From Stappia sp. BW2 (lineage in GTDB: Bacteria > Pseudomonadota > Alphaproteobacteria > Rhizobiales > Stappiaceae): a stretch of 64,000 nt of DNA. Below are positions 54,676 to 64,000 of this stretch, piece by piece. The notes beneath the pieces are model-generated. The model did not search any database, was not told where the DNA came from, and worked only from the letters and a program-made list of their open reading frames with translations. Positions within the stretch are counted from its first letter, which is position 1; each line of letters begins with the position of its first letter. The stretch lies in assembly GCF_008107695.1 (NCBI RefSeq), contig NZ_VIRG01000066.1, positions 496,001-560,000 of the forward strand, given 5' to 3'. The translations under genes were made by a program, and so were the position numbers.

Positions 54676-55293
54676 TCAGATGCGCTCGTAAATCCACTGT
54701 TCGGGAACATGAGCGGTGACCGTCTCACCAGCCGTAACCTGCCCCGGAATTTCGACATAGCCAACAAGGCCTCGCTGGCGCTTCGCCTTTTGCGGAAATA
54801 ACAGATCCAGCCCTTCTCCGCCCGGATTGGCTTCGGCTATCGCGGCGCCCGCGAAACGACAGGGTCTGTTTTCACCGTCCACACGAATAACCGCGCCGCC
54901 CTCGAAGACCAGCCGGGTGCGCGGCGGCACCATTGTAAGGTTTGGAATGCCGGACAAGATGATGTTGCCGCCGATCCATTCGCCCTTCATTTCCGGCAGG
55001 CCCATGCGGGTGGCAATCAAGGAAAGTTCCTCGGTGGACAGGATCGAAATCTGGCGTTCGTTGCACATCTCGGTGCCGCGCGGATAATAGGGTTCGCGGC
55101 CACCGGACTTGCGGGTGTATCCACTGTGCCGATCTCCCGAAATGCCTTCAAACGTCAGCTCCAGCGCGTCTGTCGCCGACGTTCTGAAGTCTTCTGCAGT
55201 GGTTGTCTGCAAGACACTCTCCACCTTGCCGTCGGTCCTGAATGCCGGCGTGATCCGAAAGTCATCGGCAAGAAGCTCGAGCTGGTCTGTCAT
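54676..55293 (-). CDS. MOSC domain protein
   Basis: 205 residues. The MOSC signature GENRPCRFAG contains the conserved cysteine, with GISGDRHSGY and GEWIGGNIIL. MOSC proteins transfer sulfur or bind molybdenum cofactor. CAGGAGAC is 5 bases upstream of the ATG at 55293. Downstream of it on the plus strand side lies the RidA gene; substrate unknown. Confidence 0.88.
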   Translation of the reverse strand: MTDQLELLADDFRITPAFRTDGKVESVLQTTTAEDFRTSATDALELTFEGISGDRHSGYTRKSGGREPYYPRGTEMCNERQISILSTEELSLIATRMGLPEMKGEWIGGNIILSGIPNLTMVPPRTRLVFEGGAVIRVDGENRPCRFAGAAIAEANPGGEGLDLLFPQKAKRQRGLVGYVEIPGQVTAGETVTAHVPEQWIYERI

Positions 55294-55425
55294 GAAGGTC
55301 TCCTGTAGCTGTCGAGGGCCAATGCTAGGGCGTGGACACCTTCCTGACCAACGAAACTCCTTGATGTTTACATAAACGCGGCGGATGGATCCGCAACGCC
55401 GGGAATTTGAGCTGGGCACATCATT

Positions 55426-57546
55426 TCAGGCAGGGCCGGAGAAGAACGTCTCCTTGCGCAATCCGTCGAGGCACCTCACGACCTTCCGGGCATGATAGAG
55501 CATCGCGACCCAGCCGGTTTCAAGCGCGAGATTGCCAGTTGCGCCTTCGGGTATCGCTGCCATCCAGTCGTCCTCCAGACCCGGAACGGACTGCCTTGGA
55601 CGTCCGTCAAGGACGGCAGAAAACTCGTCTTCCAGGCGTTTGTCCATCCGGGCGACAAGTGCATCTATTCCGGACTGGCCCGGACTTTCTCCCTTTTCCC
55701 GCATGACGTCCGAGCGGGCTTCGCGGTAAAGCACCACATATTGGGCCAGCACGATCACCAGCACGTTAAGGTCGCTGGCAGAGCGCGTAAACGACGACCA
55801 CGGCGCCTGCTCGATCCGATAGGATTTGGCGGTGGCGATCAGCGTGCTGGCCGCCGTTCGAAGCCGGGCAAGGTCCTGAAGGTCCGTCTCGGCCCGGCCG
55901 CCTTCTGCCCTCAGGCAACTCCGACAGGCGTTGAGGTAATCGGACGCAAGCCCTGCAAAACTTGCACCGGTGCGGTTGGGAAACAGCAACCATGCCGCAG
56001 CAAGACCGACACCTGCGCCGATCATCGTGTCGTAGAGACGTGACCAGAGTTCAACGATGGGCAGATGTTCCAGAGTCTGCAGCCCCATGACCACCAGAAA
56101 ACTGATGATGCCGGATGCAATTGCGTAATTGCGGTCGAGGAAAACGATGACAACGGGTATGGCAAGAACAACAAGCGCGAGCCGGACGGACGGAAACTCC
56201 GACAGGGCCGGATCGACCAGCATGGCCAGAACAACGCCGCCCGCCGTCCCGCCGATCCGCTGTGCGGTTCGAAGCAGCGTCGCCCCGAGGCTGTTCGAAA
56301 GCACGATGATGATGGTAAGCGTGACCCAATAGGCGTGATTGAGATTGAACGCGAGCCCCAGGGAAAAACCTATTCCGGCCGCGGCACCCGCCTGAAGCGA
56401 CAGGCGCCAGGAAAGCTTCTGCCACCAGCCGTCCGTGTGCCCCTTCTTATCTCCACCAGGGCTCAGGCGAACTGGCTTGTCCCTTGCCGCCAGGAGCCAC
56501 AAACGCTTGAAAGCCTGGGCGATGCGCAATTCCTGAAACCGGTCCTGTGTGGCCGCACCCGAAGCGGCCTGCAGCCAGTTCTCGGCAGGTATGCCCTCCC
56601 CGTTGTCTTCTTCCCCAACACCCGCCTCACCGGTTTCAAGGCGATGGACCAGTCGGTCGACAGTGCGGCGAAAGCCGGCATCTTGCGCAAGTTGGTTGCG
56701 TGCGTCCTTTGATAGCTGGGCGCGCGCATCCGCCACGACCTCCAGGGCAAGTTCCACCATGATTGCCGCTTCCGGCGACATGCCCGGCATCTCGCCTTCC
56801 GGCGTGAGCAGATCGGCGCATGCCTGAAGTTCCACACGCAGCTTAGCCAGATCCCTTATTCGGATGGCCGTGCCACCTGCAGGTCCGGCAGACCTGCCCG
56901 ACAGTTGCCTGAGGTAGGTCGCCATCGCCTGACGGTTGGCAGCTTCCACCCTCAGGTAGGTTCGATAGGTCGAGGGCCGCCAGGGCCCTGTGCGGATCAC
57001 GAGCGCCGTCACCGTTCCAAGCACTGCCATGGCCGGCAGCCAGAGGCCCGGCGATCCTCCAAGGTTGCCGAGGACCACAAACAGCCAGCTGATCGCCATG
57101 CTTCGTCCGACGCGCTGCCAGAAGGGGCTGAGCCCCTGCAGCGCAAAGCCCAGCATGATCACGGCAATCCAGAGAACCTGCAGAACGGTCGAGCCGCTTT
57201 TTCCCGATATCTCAGCGGCAACAGCCCCGAGTGTAAACAGGAGCGTCAGCAGCCCCCCAAGCTTCGCGATACCGAGGACCTCGGCCCTTCGGGTGGAAAC
57301 CGGGGTGAACAGCAGGCAATGCCCGCCGGCAGCAGCTGCCAGAACGGCCAGCTTGAAGGCTGACTGGCCCGGCACGAAGCTTGCCACGGCATTTGCCAGA
57401 AAGACCGCCCCGAGGACGGTCAGCATGAGGTGAACGCCGCGCATCAGCCGCAGGCCGCCCGGATCGGTGCGCAGGAGACTTGTCTTTATGTCCGAAGCGG
57501 CTTGAAGCATTGGTTTGAGTTGAACCCGGCTCTTCAGGGCAGACAC
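55426..57546 (-). CDS. FUSC-family membrane protein (aromatic acid/multidrug efflux-like)
   Basis: 706 residues with two blocks of about five to six TM helices each, N-terminal FUSC and C-terminal FUSC_2-like, separated by a soluble region of about 190 residues. Members export aromatic carboxylic acids or fusaric acid. HlyD-type partners are not present next to it. Start at ATG 57546. Confidence 0.88.
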   Translation of the reverse strand: MSALKSRVQLKPMLQAASDIKTSLLRTDPGGLRLMRGVHLMLTVLGAVFLANAVASFVPGQSAFKLAVLAAAAGGHCLLFTPVSTRRAEVLGIAKLGGLLTLLFTLGAVAAEISGKSGSTVLQVLWIAVIMLGFALQGLSPFWQRVGRSMAISWLFVVLGNLGGSPGLWLPAMAVLGTVTALVIRTGPWRPSTYRTYLRVEAANRQAMATYLRQLSGRSAGPAGGTAIRIRDLAKLRVELQACADLLTPEGEMPGMSPEAAIMVELALEVVADARAQLSKDARNQLAQDAGFRRTVDRLVHRLETGEAGVGEEDNGEGIPAENWLQAASGAATQDRFQELRIAQAFKRLWLLAARDKPVRLSPGGDKKGHTDGWWQKLSWRLSLQAGAAAGIGFSLGLAFNLNHAYWVTLTIIIVLSNSLGATLLRTAQRIGGTAGGVVLAMLVDPALSEFPSVRLALVVLAIPVVIVFLDRNYAIASGIISFLVVMGLQTLEHLPIVELWSRLYDTMIGAGVGLAAAWLLFPNRTGASFAGLASDYLNACRSCLRAEGGRAETDLQDLARLRTAASTLIATAKSYRIEQAPWSSFTRSASDLNVLVIVLAQYVVLYREARSDVMREKGESPGQSGIDALVARMDKRLEDEFSAVLDGRPRQSVPGLEDDWMAAIPEGATGNLALETGWVAMLYHARKVVRCLDGLRKETFFSGPA

Positions 57547-57637
57547 CCTGACATTCTGAATACACGTCTCTTATGCGGATTGCAGTGGCCCGTGTCCATG
57601 GCGCTTTGACCGCCGGGGTCAGACCTACCGACGGCGG

Positions 57638-58600
57638 TCAGTCGGACGGCTTGTCTTCTTCAAGCACGAATTCGGCAAAGACCGGCCAGTGATCGGAGCC
57701 GTTGAAGTGCCCAGGTTCGCAGGTCTTCACTTTGATCCCGTTCCTGACGAAGAAGTGGTCGAGTTCAAGACCGAGGCCCGGAACAGGGGCAAGCCATGTC
57801 GGGGTCCAACGGTTGCCGCAGACCGCCTTGCGCACCCCAGCGGTTCCCTGAAACTGCCTCAACAGCGGCGCCCAGGAGGTTGCATTCATGTCGCCGGCGA
57901 CCAGAACCGGTCCAGTTGTGCGCGATACTTCGGTTGCGAGCTTTCGAAGAATGTCCGCCTGGGCGCGATAGAACCGCGGGATGAGCGGTGGCAGCGTATG
58001 AACCGCAAAGACGCTCAGGCAGGGCTCTGCCTGCGCAATGCAGTAGACTGCCTTCGTGATCGCGTATGGGTTCTCTTCCACGGGGATCAGTTCGACGTCA
58101 CGCGGAGCCTTGCGCGAAAGGATAACTGCGGCGGGACGTCCGAAAACAGCCTGACCGGGCGTGCCTGCTACATGAACCATGCCCTGAAACCGATCAAGCA
58201 GCCTGTCATCGGCGGGCACCGGCAGCTCCGTGAGGATCATGAGATCAAAGCTGCGGGCCTTGTTCTCCTCAACGAGATTGTCGAGCGCTGCGGCGCTGCC
58301 GAAGAGATTTGCGGTGGCGACGCTGATGACCGGTTTCGCCGCTTCGGACGATGCAGCAAAGCGCCCGTCGTCGAAGATATCCATGCGCAGGAGAGCGACC
58401 AGCGACAGACAGACGGCCAACGCCGCCCTGTTCCAGTTCCGGAAAATCGCAAACCCGGCGGCAAACAAAAGGCCGGCAAGAACGTATTGGGCCTGAAAAT
58501 GAGCCAGCAGATCAAGCGGCCAGCCGGCCGCTGCCAGAAACGAGGCAAGAACGGCGATGGCGAAAGCCGTAAACAGAAAGACGATCGTTCTGTGGACCAT
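57638..58600 (-). CDS. Membrane-anchored endonuclease/exonuclease/phosphatase (EEP) family protein
   Basis: 320 residues. Three hydrophobic segments (about 7-25, 35-52 and 55-72) are followed by an EEP domain with SVATANLFG, ILTELPVP, VAGDMNATSWAPLL, LELDHFFV and GSDHWPVFAEF, all catalytic motifs intact. Substrate unknown; it acts at the periplasmic side of the membrane if the helices are as predicted. Confidence 0.88.
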   Translation of the reverse strand: MVHRTIVFLFTAFAIAVLASFLAAAGWPLDLLAHFQAQYVLAGLLFAAGFAIFRNWNRAALAVCLSLVALLRMDIFDDGRFAASSEAAKPVISVATANLFGSAAALDNLVEENKARSFDLMILTELPVPADDRLLDRFQGMVHVAGTPGQAVFGRPAAVILSRKAPRDVELIPVEENPYAITKAVYCIAQAEPCLSVFAVHTLPPLIPRFYRAQADILRKLATEVSRTTGPVLVAGDMNATSWAPLLRQFQGTAGVRKAVCGNRWTPTWLAPVPGLGLELDHFFVRNGIKVKTCEPGHFNGSDHWPVFAEFVLEEDKPSD

Positions 58601-58697
58601 GCCTTGTGCCGCCCGCTGGACATCAATCGCCCGGAGACTGGTTTATAGCACCGGGCAAAAAAGATGCCGGCCCGTTGCCGGGACCGGCACATTCGGA

Positions 58698-58721
58698 AAA
58701 CAGGGGGCAAGCCCCCTGTTT
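58698..58721 (-). terminator. Intrinsic terminator downstream of ettA
   Basis: Arms AAACAGGGGGC (58698-58708) and its complement (58711-58721), with a two-base loop, form a strong stem. On the minus strand it lies 20 bases past the ettA stop and ends with TTTTCC, the expected form for the ettA terminator. Confidence 0.7.
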
Positions 58722-58740
58722 CAGCTTTCTGGCCGCTCGC

Positions 58741-60390
<1,650 letters not shown>

Positions 60391-60725
60391 GGGGCTCCGC
60401 TTCTCCGCTTTCAAAATCTGATGGGATTCTCAGGAATTCTGCGGCGTCTTTTAGGGGAAATGACGCCCGGGGGCAATGGGGGGATTAAACCGGGAGCGGT
60501 CCATGAGCTTGTATCGCCCTCTGTCATTGACTGCGCAATCCCGATTACTCCTCCTCCTGCGCCAACTTCCGCCCGCCTTCACCTGCGGATAAGGCACCTT
60601 TTCTTTGGGCAAGTTACAAACCGCTGGCGATACCTAAAGTCTCCAGGAAGCAAACTACGCCCATTGCATCAGGCTCTGGCGGCAAATTCCGGAACTACGT
60701 GCAAGTCCTGGGCGCTGCCCGCACG
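60391..60725. other. Intergenic gap upstream of ettA, no gene recognised
   Basis: About 335 bases containing the ettA promoter side. No gene, hairpin with T run or familiar site was found. The gap continues into a palindromic repeat. Confidence 0.4.
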
Positions 60726-60888
60726 GTCATTCCGGACAAGTGCAGCGACGCTGCACGCCGATCCGGAACCCAGCGCATCAGCGTGAGCAAAGCGAACTCG
60801 CGATCCTGCTCAAATTTGCCGCGCTTAGCGCGAAATATTTCTGGTTTCCGGATCTGCGCTCGACATTGTCTCGCTTGTCCGGAATGAC
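60726..60888. repeat. 163 bp intergenic element with 15 bp terminal inverted repeats
   Basis: The ends GTCATTCCGGACAAG (60726-60740) and CTTGTCCGGAATGAC (60874-60888) are exact complements. Inside is a short hairpin (GTGCAGC 60740-60746 with GCTGCAC 60750-60756) and a second nested pair (GATCCGGAACCCA near 60760 and TGGTTTCCGGATC near 60842, one mismatch), so the whole can fold into a branched structure. It resembles the RIME/REP-type palindromic elements dispersed in alphaproteobacteria; copy number cannot be judged from one window. Confidence 0.6.
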
Positions 60889-61040
60889 AGTGGAAGGCAC
60901 CGTTTCTCAGGCAGGTTGGACCATACACGCCTCAAGTGTAACCGAACTTGCGTACCAACTCCGCCCAATTGGATCTTTTCTCGCTCTGCCGAAGTCCTTA
61001 AGGTCACCGCACCTTTCTTCTTCATCCCACCGGACCCGCC

Positions 61041-62000
61041 ATGACCTCCATCGATATTCTGATGCCCCGCCCGATGCTGCCGATTGTTCAGGAGCAGCTG
61101 GATGCCGCCTTTACGGTTCACCGGCTTTACGAGGCTGATGATCCGGAGGCGATGCTGGCGGAAATCGGCGAGAAGATTCGCGGAGTTGCGATGGCGTTCG
61201 GGCCGGTGAATGCGGAGTTTCTTGCGAAAGTTCCGAATGCGGAAATCGTTTCCAGCTTCGGCGTCGGCTACGACCACATCAACACGGACGACTGCCTGGC
61301 GGCGAATGTGATGGTCACCCATACGCCTGACGTCCTGACCGAAGAGGTTGCCGATACGGCGCTTGGGCTGATGATCATGACGATCCGCGAATTCGGCCAG
61401 GCCGAGCAATGGCTGCGGCAGGGCAATTGGGAAAGCAAGGGCCCCTACAAGCTGACGGGGGCAACGATGCAGGGACGCACACTCGGCATCTTCGGCCTCG
61501 GACGCATCGGCAAGGCGATCGCCAAGCGTGCCGAAGCCTTCGGCATGACAATCCATTACCACGGCCGCCACAAGCAAGACGACATCTCCTACCCCTACCA
61601 CGCGACACCGACAGAACTGGCGGCTGCCTGCGACACGCTGATGGTGGTGGCTCCGGGCGGCGAGGAAACCAAACATGCCGTCAGTGCGGAGGTGCTGGAA
61701 GCACTCGGGCCCGATGGCATCGTCATCAATATCGGCCGGGGAACGGTCATCGACGAGGAGGCGCTGATCGCAGCCCTTGAAAACGGCACAATCTACGGCG
61801 CCGGTCTCGACGTATTCGAGAAGGAGCCGCATGTGCCGGATGCCCTTCTGAAACTGCCAAGGGTCACGGTGCTGCCGCATGTCGGCTCCGCCTCGCAGGC
61901 AACCCGCAATGCCATGGGCCGGCGTGTGGTCGACAACCTGAAAAGCTGGTTCGAAACGGGCAAGGCCGTCTCGCCGGTGCCGGAAATGCGTTCAGCCTGA
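61041..62000 (+). CDS. D-isomer-specific 2-hydroxyacid dehydrogenase
   Basis: 319 residues. The NAD(P)-binding motif FGLGRIGKAIA, catalytic arginine in INIGRGTVID, E in AGLDVFEKEP and H in LPHVGSAS are intact. GRHKQDD after beta 2 suggests a hydroxypyruvate/glyoxylate reductase with NADPH preference. Downstream is an intrinsic terminator. Confidence 0.92.
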   Translation: MTSIDILMPRPMLPIVQEQLDAAFTVHRLYEADDPEAMLAEIGEKIRGVAMAFGPVNAEFLAKVPNAEIVSSFGVGYDHINTDDCLAANVMVTHTPDVLTEEVADTALGLMIMTIREFGQAEQWLRQGNWESKGPYKLTGATMQGRTLGIFGLGRIGKAIAKRAEAFGMTIHYHGRHKQDDISYPYHATPTELAAACDTLMVVAPGGEETKHAVSAEVLEALGPDGIVINIGRGTVIDEEALIAALENGTIYGAGLDVFEKEPHVPDALLKLPRVTVLPHVGSASQATRNAMGRRVVDNLKSWFETGKAVSPVPEMRSA

Positions 62001-62063
62001 GCGAACGCTGCGGCAACTTTGCGAAAGGCTCCACTCGGGCCAAGACGCCAACCAGACCTAAAC

Positions 62064-62094
62064 GCCGCGGCTTTCAAAGTACGCGGCCTTTTTT
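62064..62094 (+). terminator. Intrinsic terminator after the 2-hydroxyacid dehydrogenase
   Basis: Arms GCCGCG (62064-62069) and CGCGGC (62082-62087) are complementary, followed by a run of six T (62089-62094). It lies about 63 bases past the stop codon. Confidence 0.75.
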
Positions 62095-62270
62095 GTGCCC
62101 AAGGTCTTAACGGGCAGGCAGTTCTTCGATTGTCAGCCTGAAAGAACGCTGCAACCTGCAGTGAGCCGCAATCCGCCGCACCTACCTGACCAAAACTGCC
62201 TTAGCGTCAAACTCGAAAGGCAGAAAAAGTCATATGAAACAATGACTTTTAAGGAATTAAATCGCTTTAA

Positions 62271-62286
62271 TTAAAACTGTTTTAAC
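62271..62286 (+). promoter_or_regulatory. Exact CtrA box TTAA-N7-TTAAC upstream of the chemotaxis receptor
   Basis: TTAA (62271-62274), 7 bases, then TTAAC (62282-62286) is the full consensus of the CtrA binding site, 55 bases before the receptor start. The surrounding stretch 62249-62286 is AT-rich with several further TTAA. CtrA controls motility and chemotaxis genes in many alphaproteobacteria. Seen directly; binding is inferred. Confidence 0.55.
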
Positions 62287-62340
62287 CAACGTCAGAGCAC
62301 CGTCCCCGGGAGGGAGGAAACAATCGGGGCTACTTTTGAA

Positions 62341-64000
62341 ATGTCTGTACTACTTAGAATATCGTTAGGATTTGGCGCCGTCGCCATTGTCCTCCTCGGG
62401 TTGGGCGCCTGGTCCATCTTCAGCCTGAAGAATGTCAGCGTCGCTGTTGCCGGTCTGGATGACATGAATGGCGATGCCTTGATCGCAGCTGAATTGAATG
62501 CTGATGTTGCGACGATCCTCGCCGGGACCGGAGACTACCTGCGCACGCGAAAGCCCGAGGCTCTCGAACAGGTCACTCGCTATCTTGAAAAAACAGAGAC
62601 TGGCCTCCGCAATGCAGAAGCTGAGATCCACAATCCGGCTCGCGTCGAGTTTCTGAAGCAAATTGAAGCGAATACAGCAACCTTCAAATCTGTTCTCGAA
62701 AAAGTTGCCGTTCTCTATGGCGAACGAGATGAGCTTGTAAAAGACAAGCTGAGCGTCATTGGTCCACAAGCGATCAAAAACCTTGAAAAGCTGGGGGCAT
62801 CGGCAGCAGCGGATGGCAACTACCAGACGGCGTTTCTTGCAGCCAGGGTTCAGGAAAGTTTTCTGCGTGCCCGGATCGATATGCTCAAGTTCCTCGACAC
62901 CAATGCTGTTGTCGAAATTGACCGCCTGCAAAATGAGTTCGAATCCGTCTCCGGCGAGCTTCTGTCTCTGGAACGCAGCATCGAAAGCCCTGCCCGGATG
63001 CAGCTTCTGGCAGAGACGACTCCCTTGATGAACGAGTATCAGACCTATGCGCTGCGTGTTCGCGACATCATTCTGGAACGAAACCAGTTGCGAAACGATG
63101 TCCTGCTGACTGCCGGTGCGAACGCCTCGGAAAATGCGCGCCTGATGAAGGATAGCGCCAGCGCCGACGCCACGGCTCTTGGTCTGGCGACAATTGACAG
63201 CGCTGATTCGGCGGTTGTTCACGTCGCCATTGTCGCCGCCGTTGCCCTGTTGCTCGCAATCGCGTTTGCGACACTCATTTCCAGAGCCATCGTCAAGCCG
63301 CTGCTGCGCCTCGTCGCGGACGCAAGGGAACTGGCTGCCGGAAACACGGACATTGCGTTTGAAGAAGCGAAACGTTCGGATGAAATCGGGAAAGTGGCCC
63401 AATCCATCGCCGGCTTCCTTGACGGCGTTCTGGACCGTCAACGCCTGGAGGCGGAGCAGAAGACGGAACAGGAAGCGCGCGAGCTGCGGACTGCCAGGGT
63501 GGCCACGGCTGTCGAAACTTTCGACAAGGAAGTCTCCGGCATGCTGAATTCCATTTCGGAGGCCTCGGGGAACCTGCAGGTGACCGCCAACCAGATGACC
63601 GCAACCGCACAGGACACCGCGTATCAGGCAAACACTGTGGCGAGCGCATCGGAACAAGCCAGTGTGAACGTTCAGACAGTTGCCGCTGCAACGGAAGAGC
63701 TTTCAGCCACCATTGGTGAGGTCAGCGGACAGGTTGTCCATTCTGCCAACATCGCTAGCGAGGCGGAAGCCCAGGCCCAAAAGACCAATCAGCAGATTGC
63801 CGGTCTGGCAACCGTCGCGGAAGATATTGGCGAAGTCATTGCCTTGATTTCAACGATTGCCGAGCAGACCAACCTTCTCGCCCTGAACGCCACCATAGAG
63901 GCTGCCCGGGCCGGTGAAGCCGGCAAGGGTTTTGCGGTGGTTGCGGCCGAAGTGAAAGAGCTTGCAAGCCAGACCGGCAAGGCGACCGAGGAAATTTCCG
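62341..64000 (+). CDS. Methyl-accepting chemotaxis protein (3' end cut at window edge)
   Basis: 553 residues are visible; the gene continues past 64000. TM1 (about 4-26), a long helical periplasmic sensor (about 30-290), TM2 (about 295-318), HAMP (about 320-370) and the cytoplasmic signalling domain are present. The hairpin tip [35 protein letters not shown] is the hallmark of MCPs (only key residues quoted; from about 63860). Ligand unknown. Start at 62341; no close ribosome site is visible. Confidence 0.93.
   Translation, partial: MSVLLRISLGFGAVAIVLLGLGAWSIFSLKNVSVAVAGLDDMNGDALIAAELNADVATILAGTGDYLRTRKPEALEQVTRYLEKTETGLRNAEAEIHNPARVEFLKQIEANTATFKSVLEKVAVLYGERDELVKDKLSVIGPQAIKNLEKLGASAAADGNYQTAFLAARVQESFLRARIDMLKFLDTNAVVEIDRLQNEFESVSGELLSLERSIESPARMQLLAETTPLMNEYQTYALRVRDIILERNQLRNDVLLTAGANASENARLMKDSASADATALGLATIDSADSAVVHVAIVAAVALLLAIAFATLISRAIVKPLLRLVADARELAAGNTDIAFEEAKRSDEIGKVAQSIAGFLDGVLDRQRLEAEQKTEQEARELRTARVATAVETFDKEVSGMLNSISEASGNLQVTANQMTATAQDTAYQANTVASASEQASVNVQTVAAATEELSATIGEVSGQVVHSANIASEAEAQAQKTNQQIAGLATVAEDIGEVIALISTIAEQTNLLALNATIEAARAGEAGKGFAVVAAEVKELASQTGKATEEIS

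Noticed and set aside
62365..63657. Open frame of 430 codons on the minus strand opposite the chemotaxis receptor
   Set aside because: The plus strand encodes a clear MCP over the same bases.

Overview
The window is a GC-rich (estimated around 60 percent) chromosomal segment of an alphaproteobacterium. Gene content and order point to the Hyphomicrobiales, most likely a marine Stappiaceae (Roseibium/Labrenzia type). This is inferred from a degP - response regulator - histidine kinase - glnE - pleC-like kinase - pepN block, a ccmIEFH (cycHJKL) cytochrome c maturation operon and a feuNPQ-like two-component operon, all typical of rhizobia and relatives. Nearly all of it reads as ordinary chromosome. 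I saw no tRNA, rRNA, CRISPR array, prophage or intact insertion sequence. Genes run off both edges: pepN on the left and a chemotaxis receptor on the right.

Layout. 0-5 kb: pepN (5' end cut off) and a PAS histidine kinase of the PleC/DivJ type. 5-13 kb (minus strand): an alpha/beta hydrolase, glnE, a two-component pair and degP, with degP leading the transcript. 13-17.4 kb: a glutathione transferase, two DUF2336 paralogues either side of 5-formyltetrahydrofolate cyclo-ligase, and a frameshifted CBS-domain remnant. 17.4-23 kb (minus): an alpha/beta-hydrolase-OsmC fusion and ccmI-ccmE-ccmF-ccmH. 23-28 kb (minus): a large unrecognised protein, a lipoprotein and feuN-feuP-feuQ. 28-31.7 kb (minus): a compact disaccharide cluster made of a sucrose/mannosylfructose-phosphate synthase-like glycosyltransferase, its HAD phosphatase and a cytoplasmic GH32-like hydrolase. 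32-36.5 kb: a DUF1194 protein, a WYL regulator with a VOC protein, a CSS-motif EAL phosphodiesterase and a DUF465 protein. 36.5-48 kb is the accessory part, with several small regulator-plus-enzyme modules (MarR/SRPBCC, ArsR/old yellow enzyme, LysR/VOC) plus an SDR, a glycosyltransferase and a GltB-like FMN protein. 48-54 kb: an ABC exporter with a SufR-like cysteine-rich regulator, then a GGDEF-EAL protein. 54-64 kb: RidA, MOSC, FUSC and EEP proteins, ettA, a palindromic intergenic repeat, a 2-hydroxyacid dehydrogenase and a methyl-accepting chemotaxis protein.

How parts fit together. Three regulatory themes can be read from the DNA. (1) Cell-cycle control: two GANTC (CcrM) sites and a GTTAACC half-site precede the PleC-like kinase, and an exact TTAA-N7-TTAAC CtrA box precedes the chemotaxis receptor. 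(2) Envelope and osmotic physiology: feuNPQ with a candidate FeuP direct-repeat box lies immediately downstream of the disaccharide cluster, and degP is joined to its own two-component system. (3) Local autoregulation: palindromes lie directly in the promoters of the WYL/VOC, SRPBCC/MarR, ArsR/OYE and LysR/VOC modules. The best candidates for less-described biology are the synthase-phosphatase-hydrolase sugar cluster, the feuN promoter box, the leaderless arsR with an operator over its start codon, and the unrecognised 493-residue protein.
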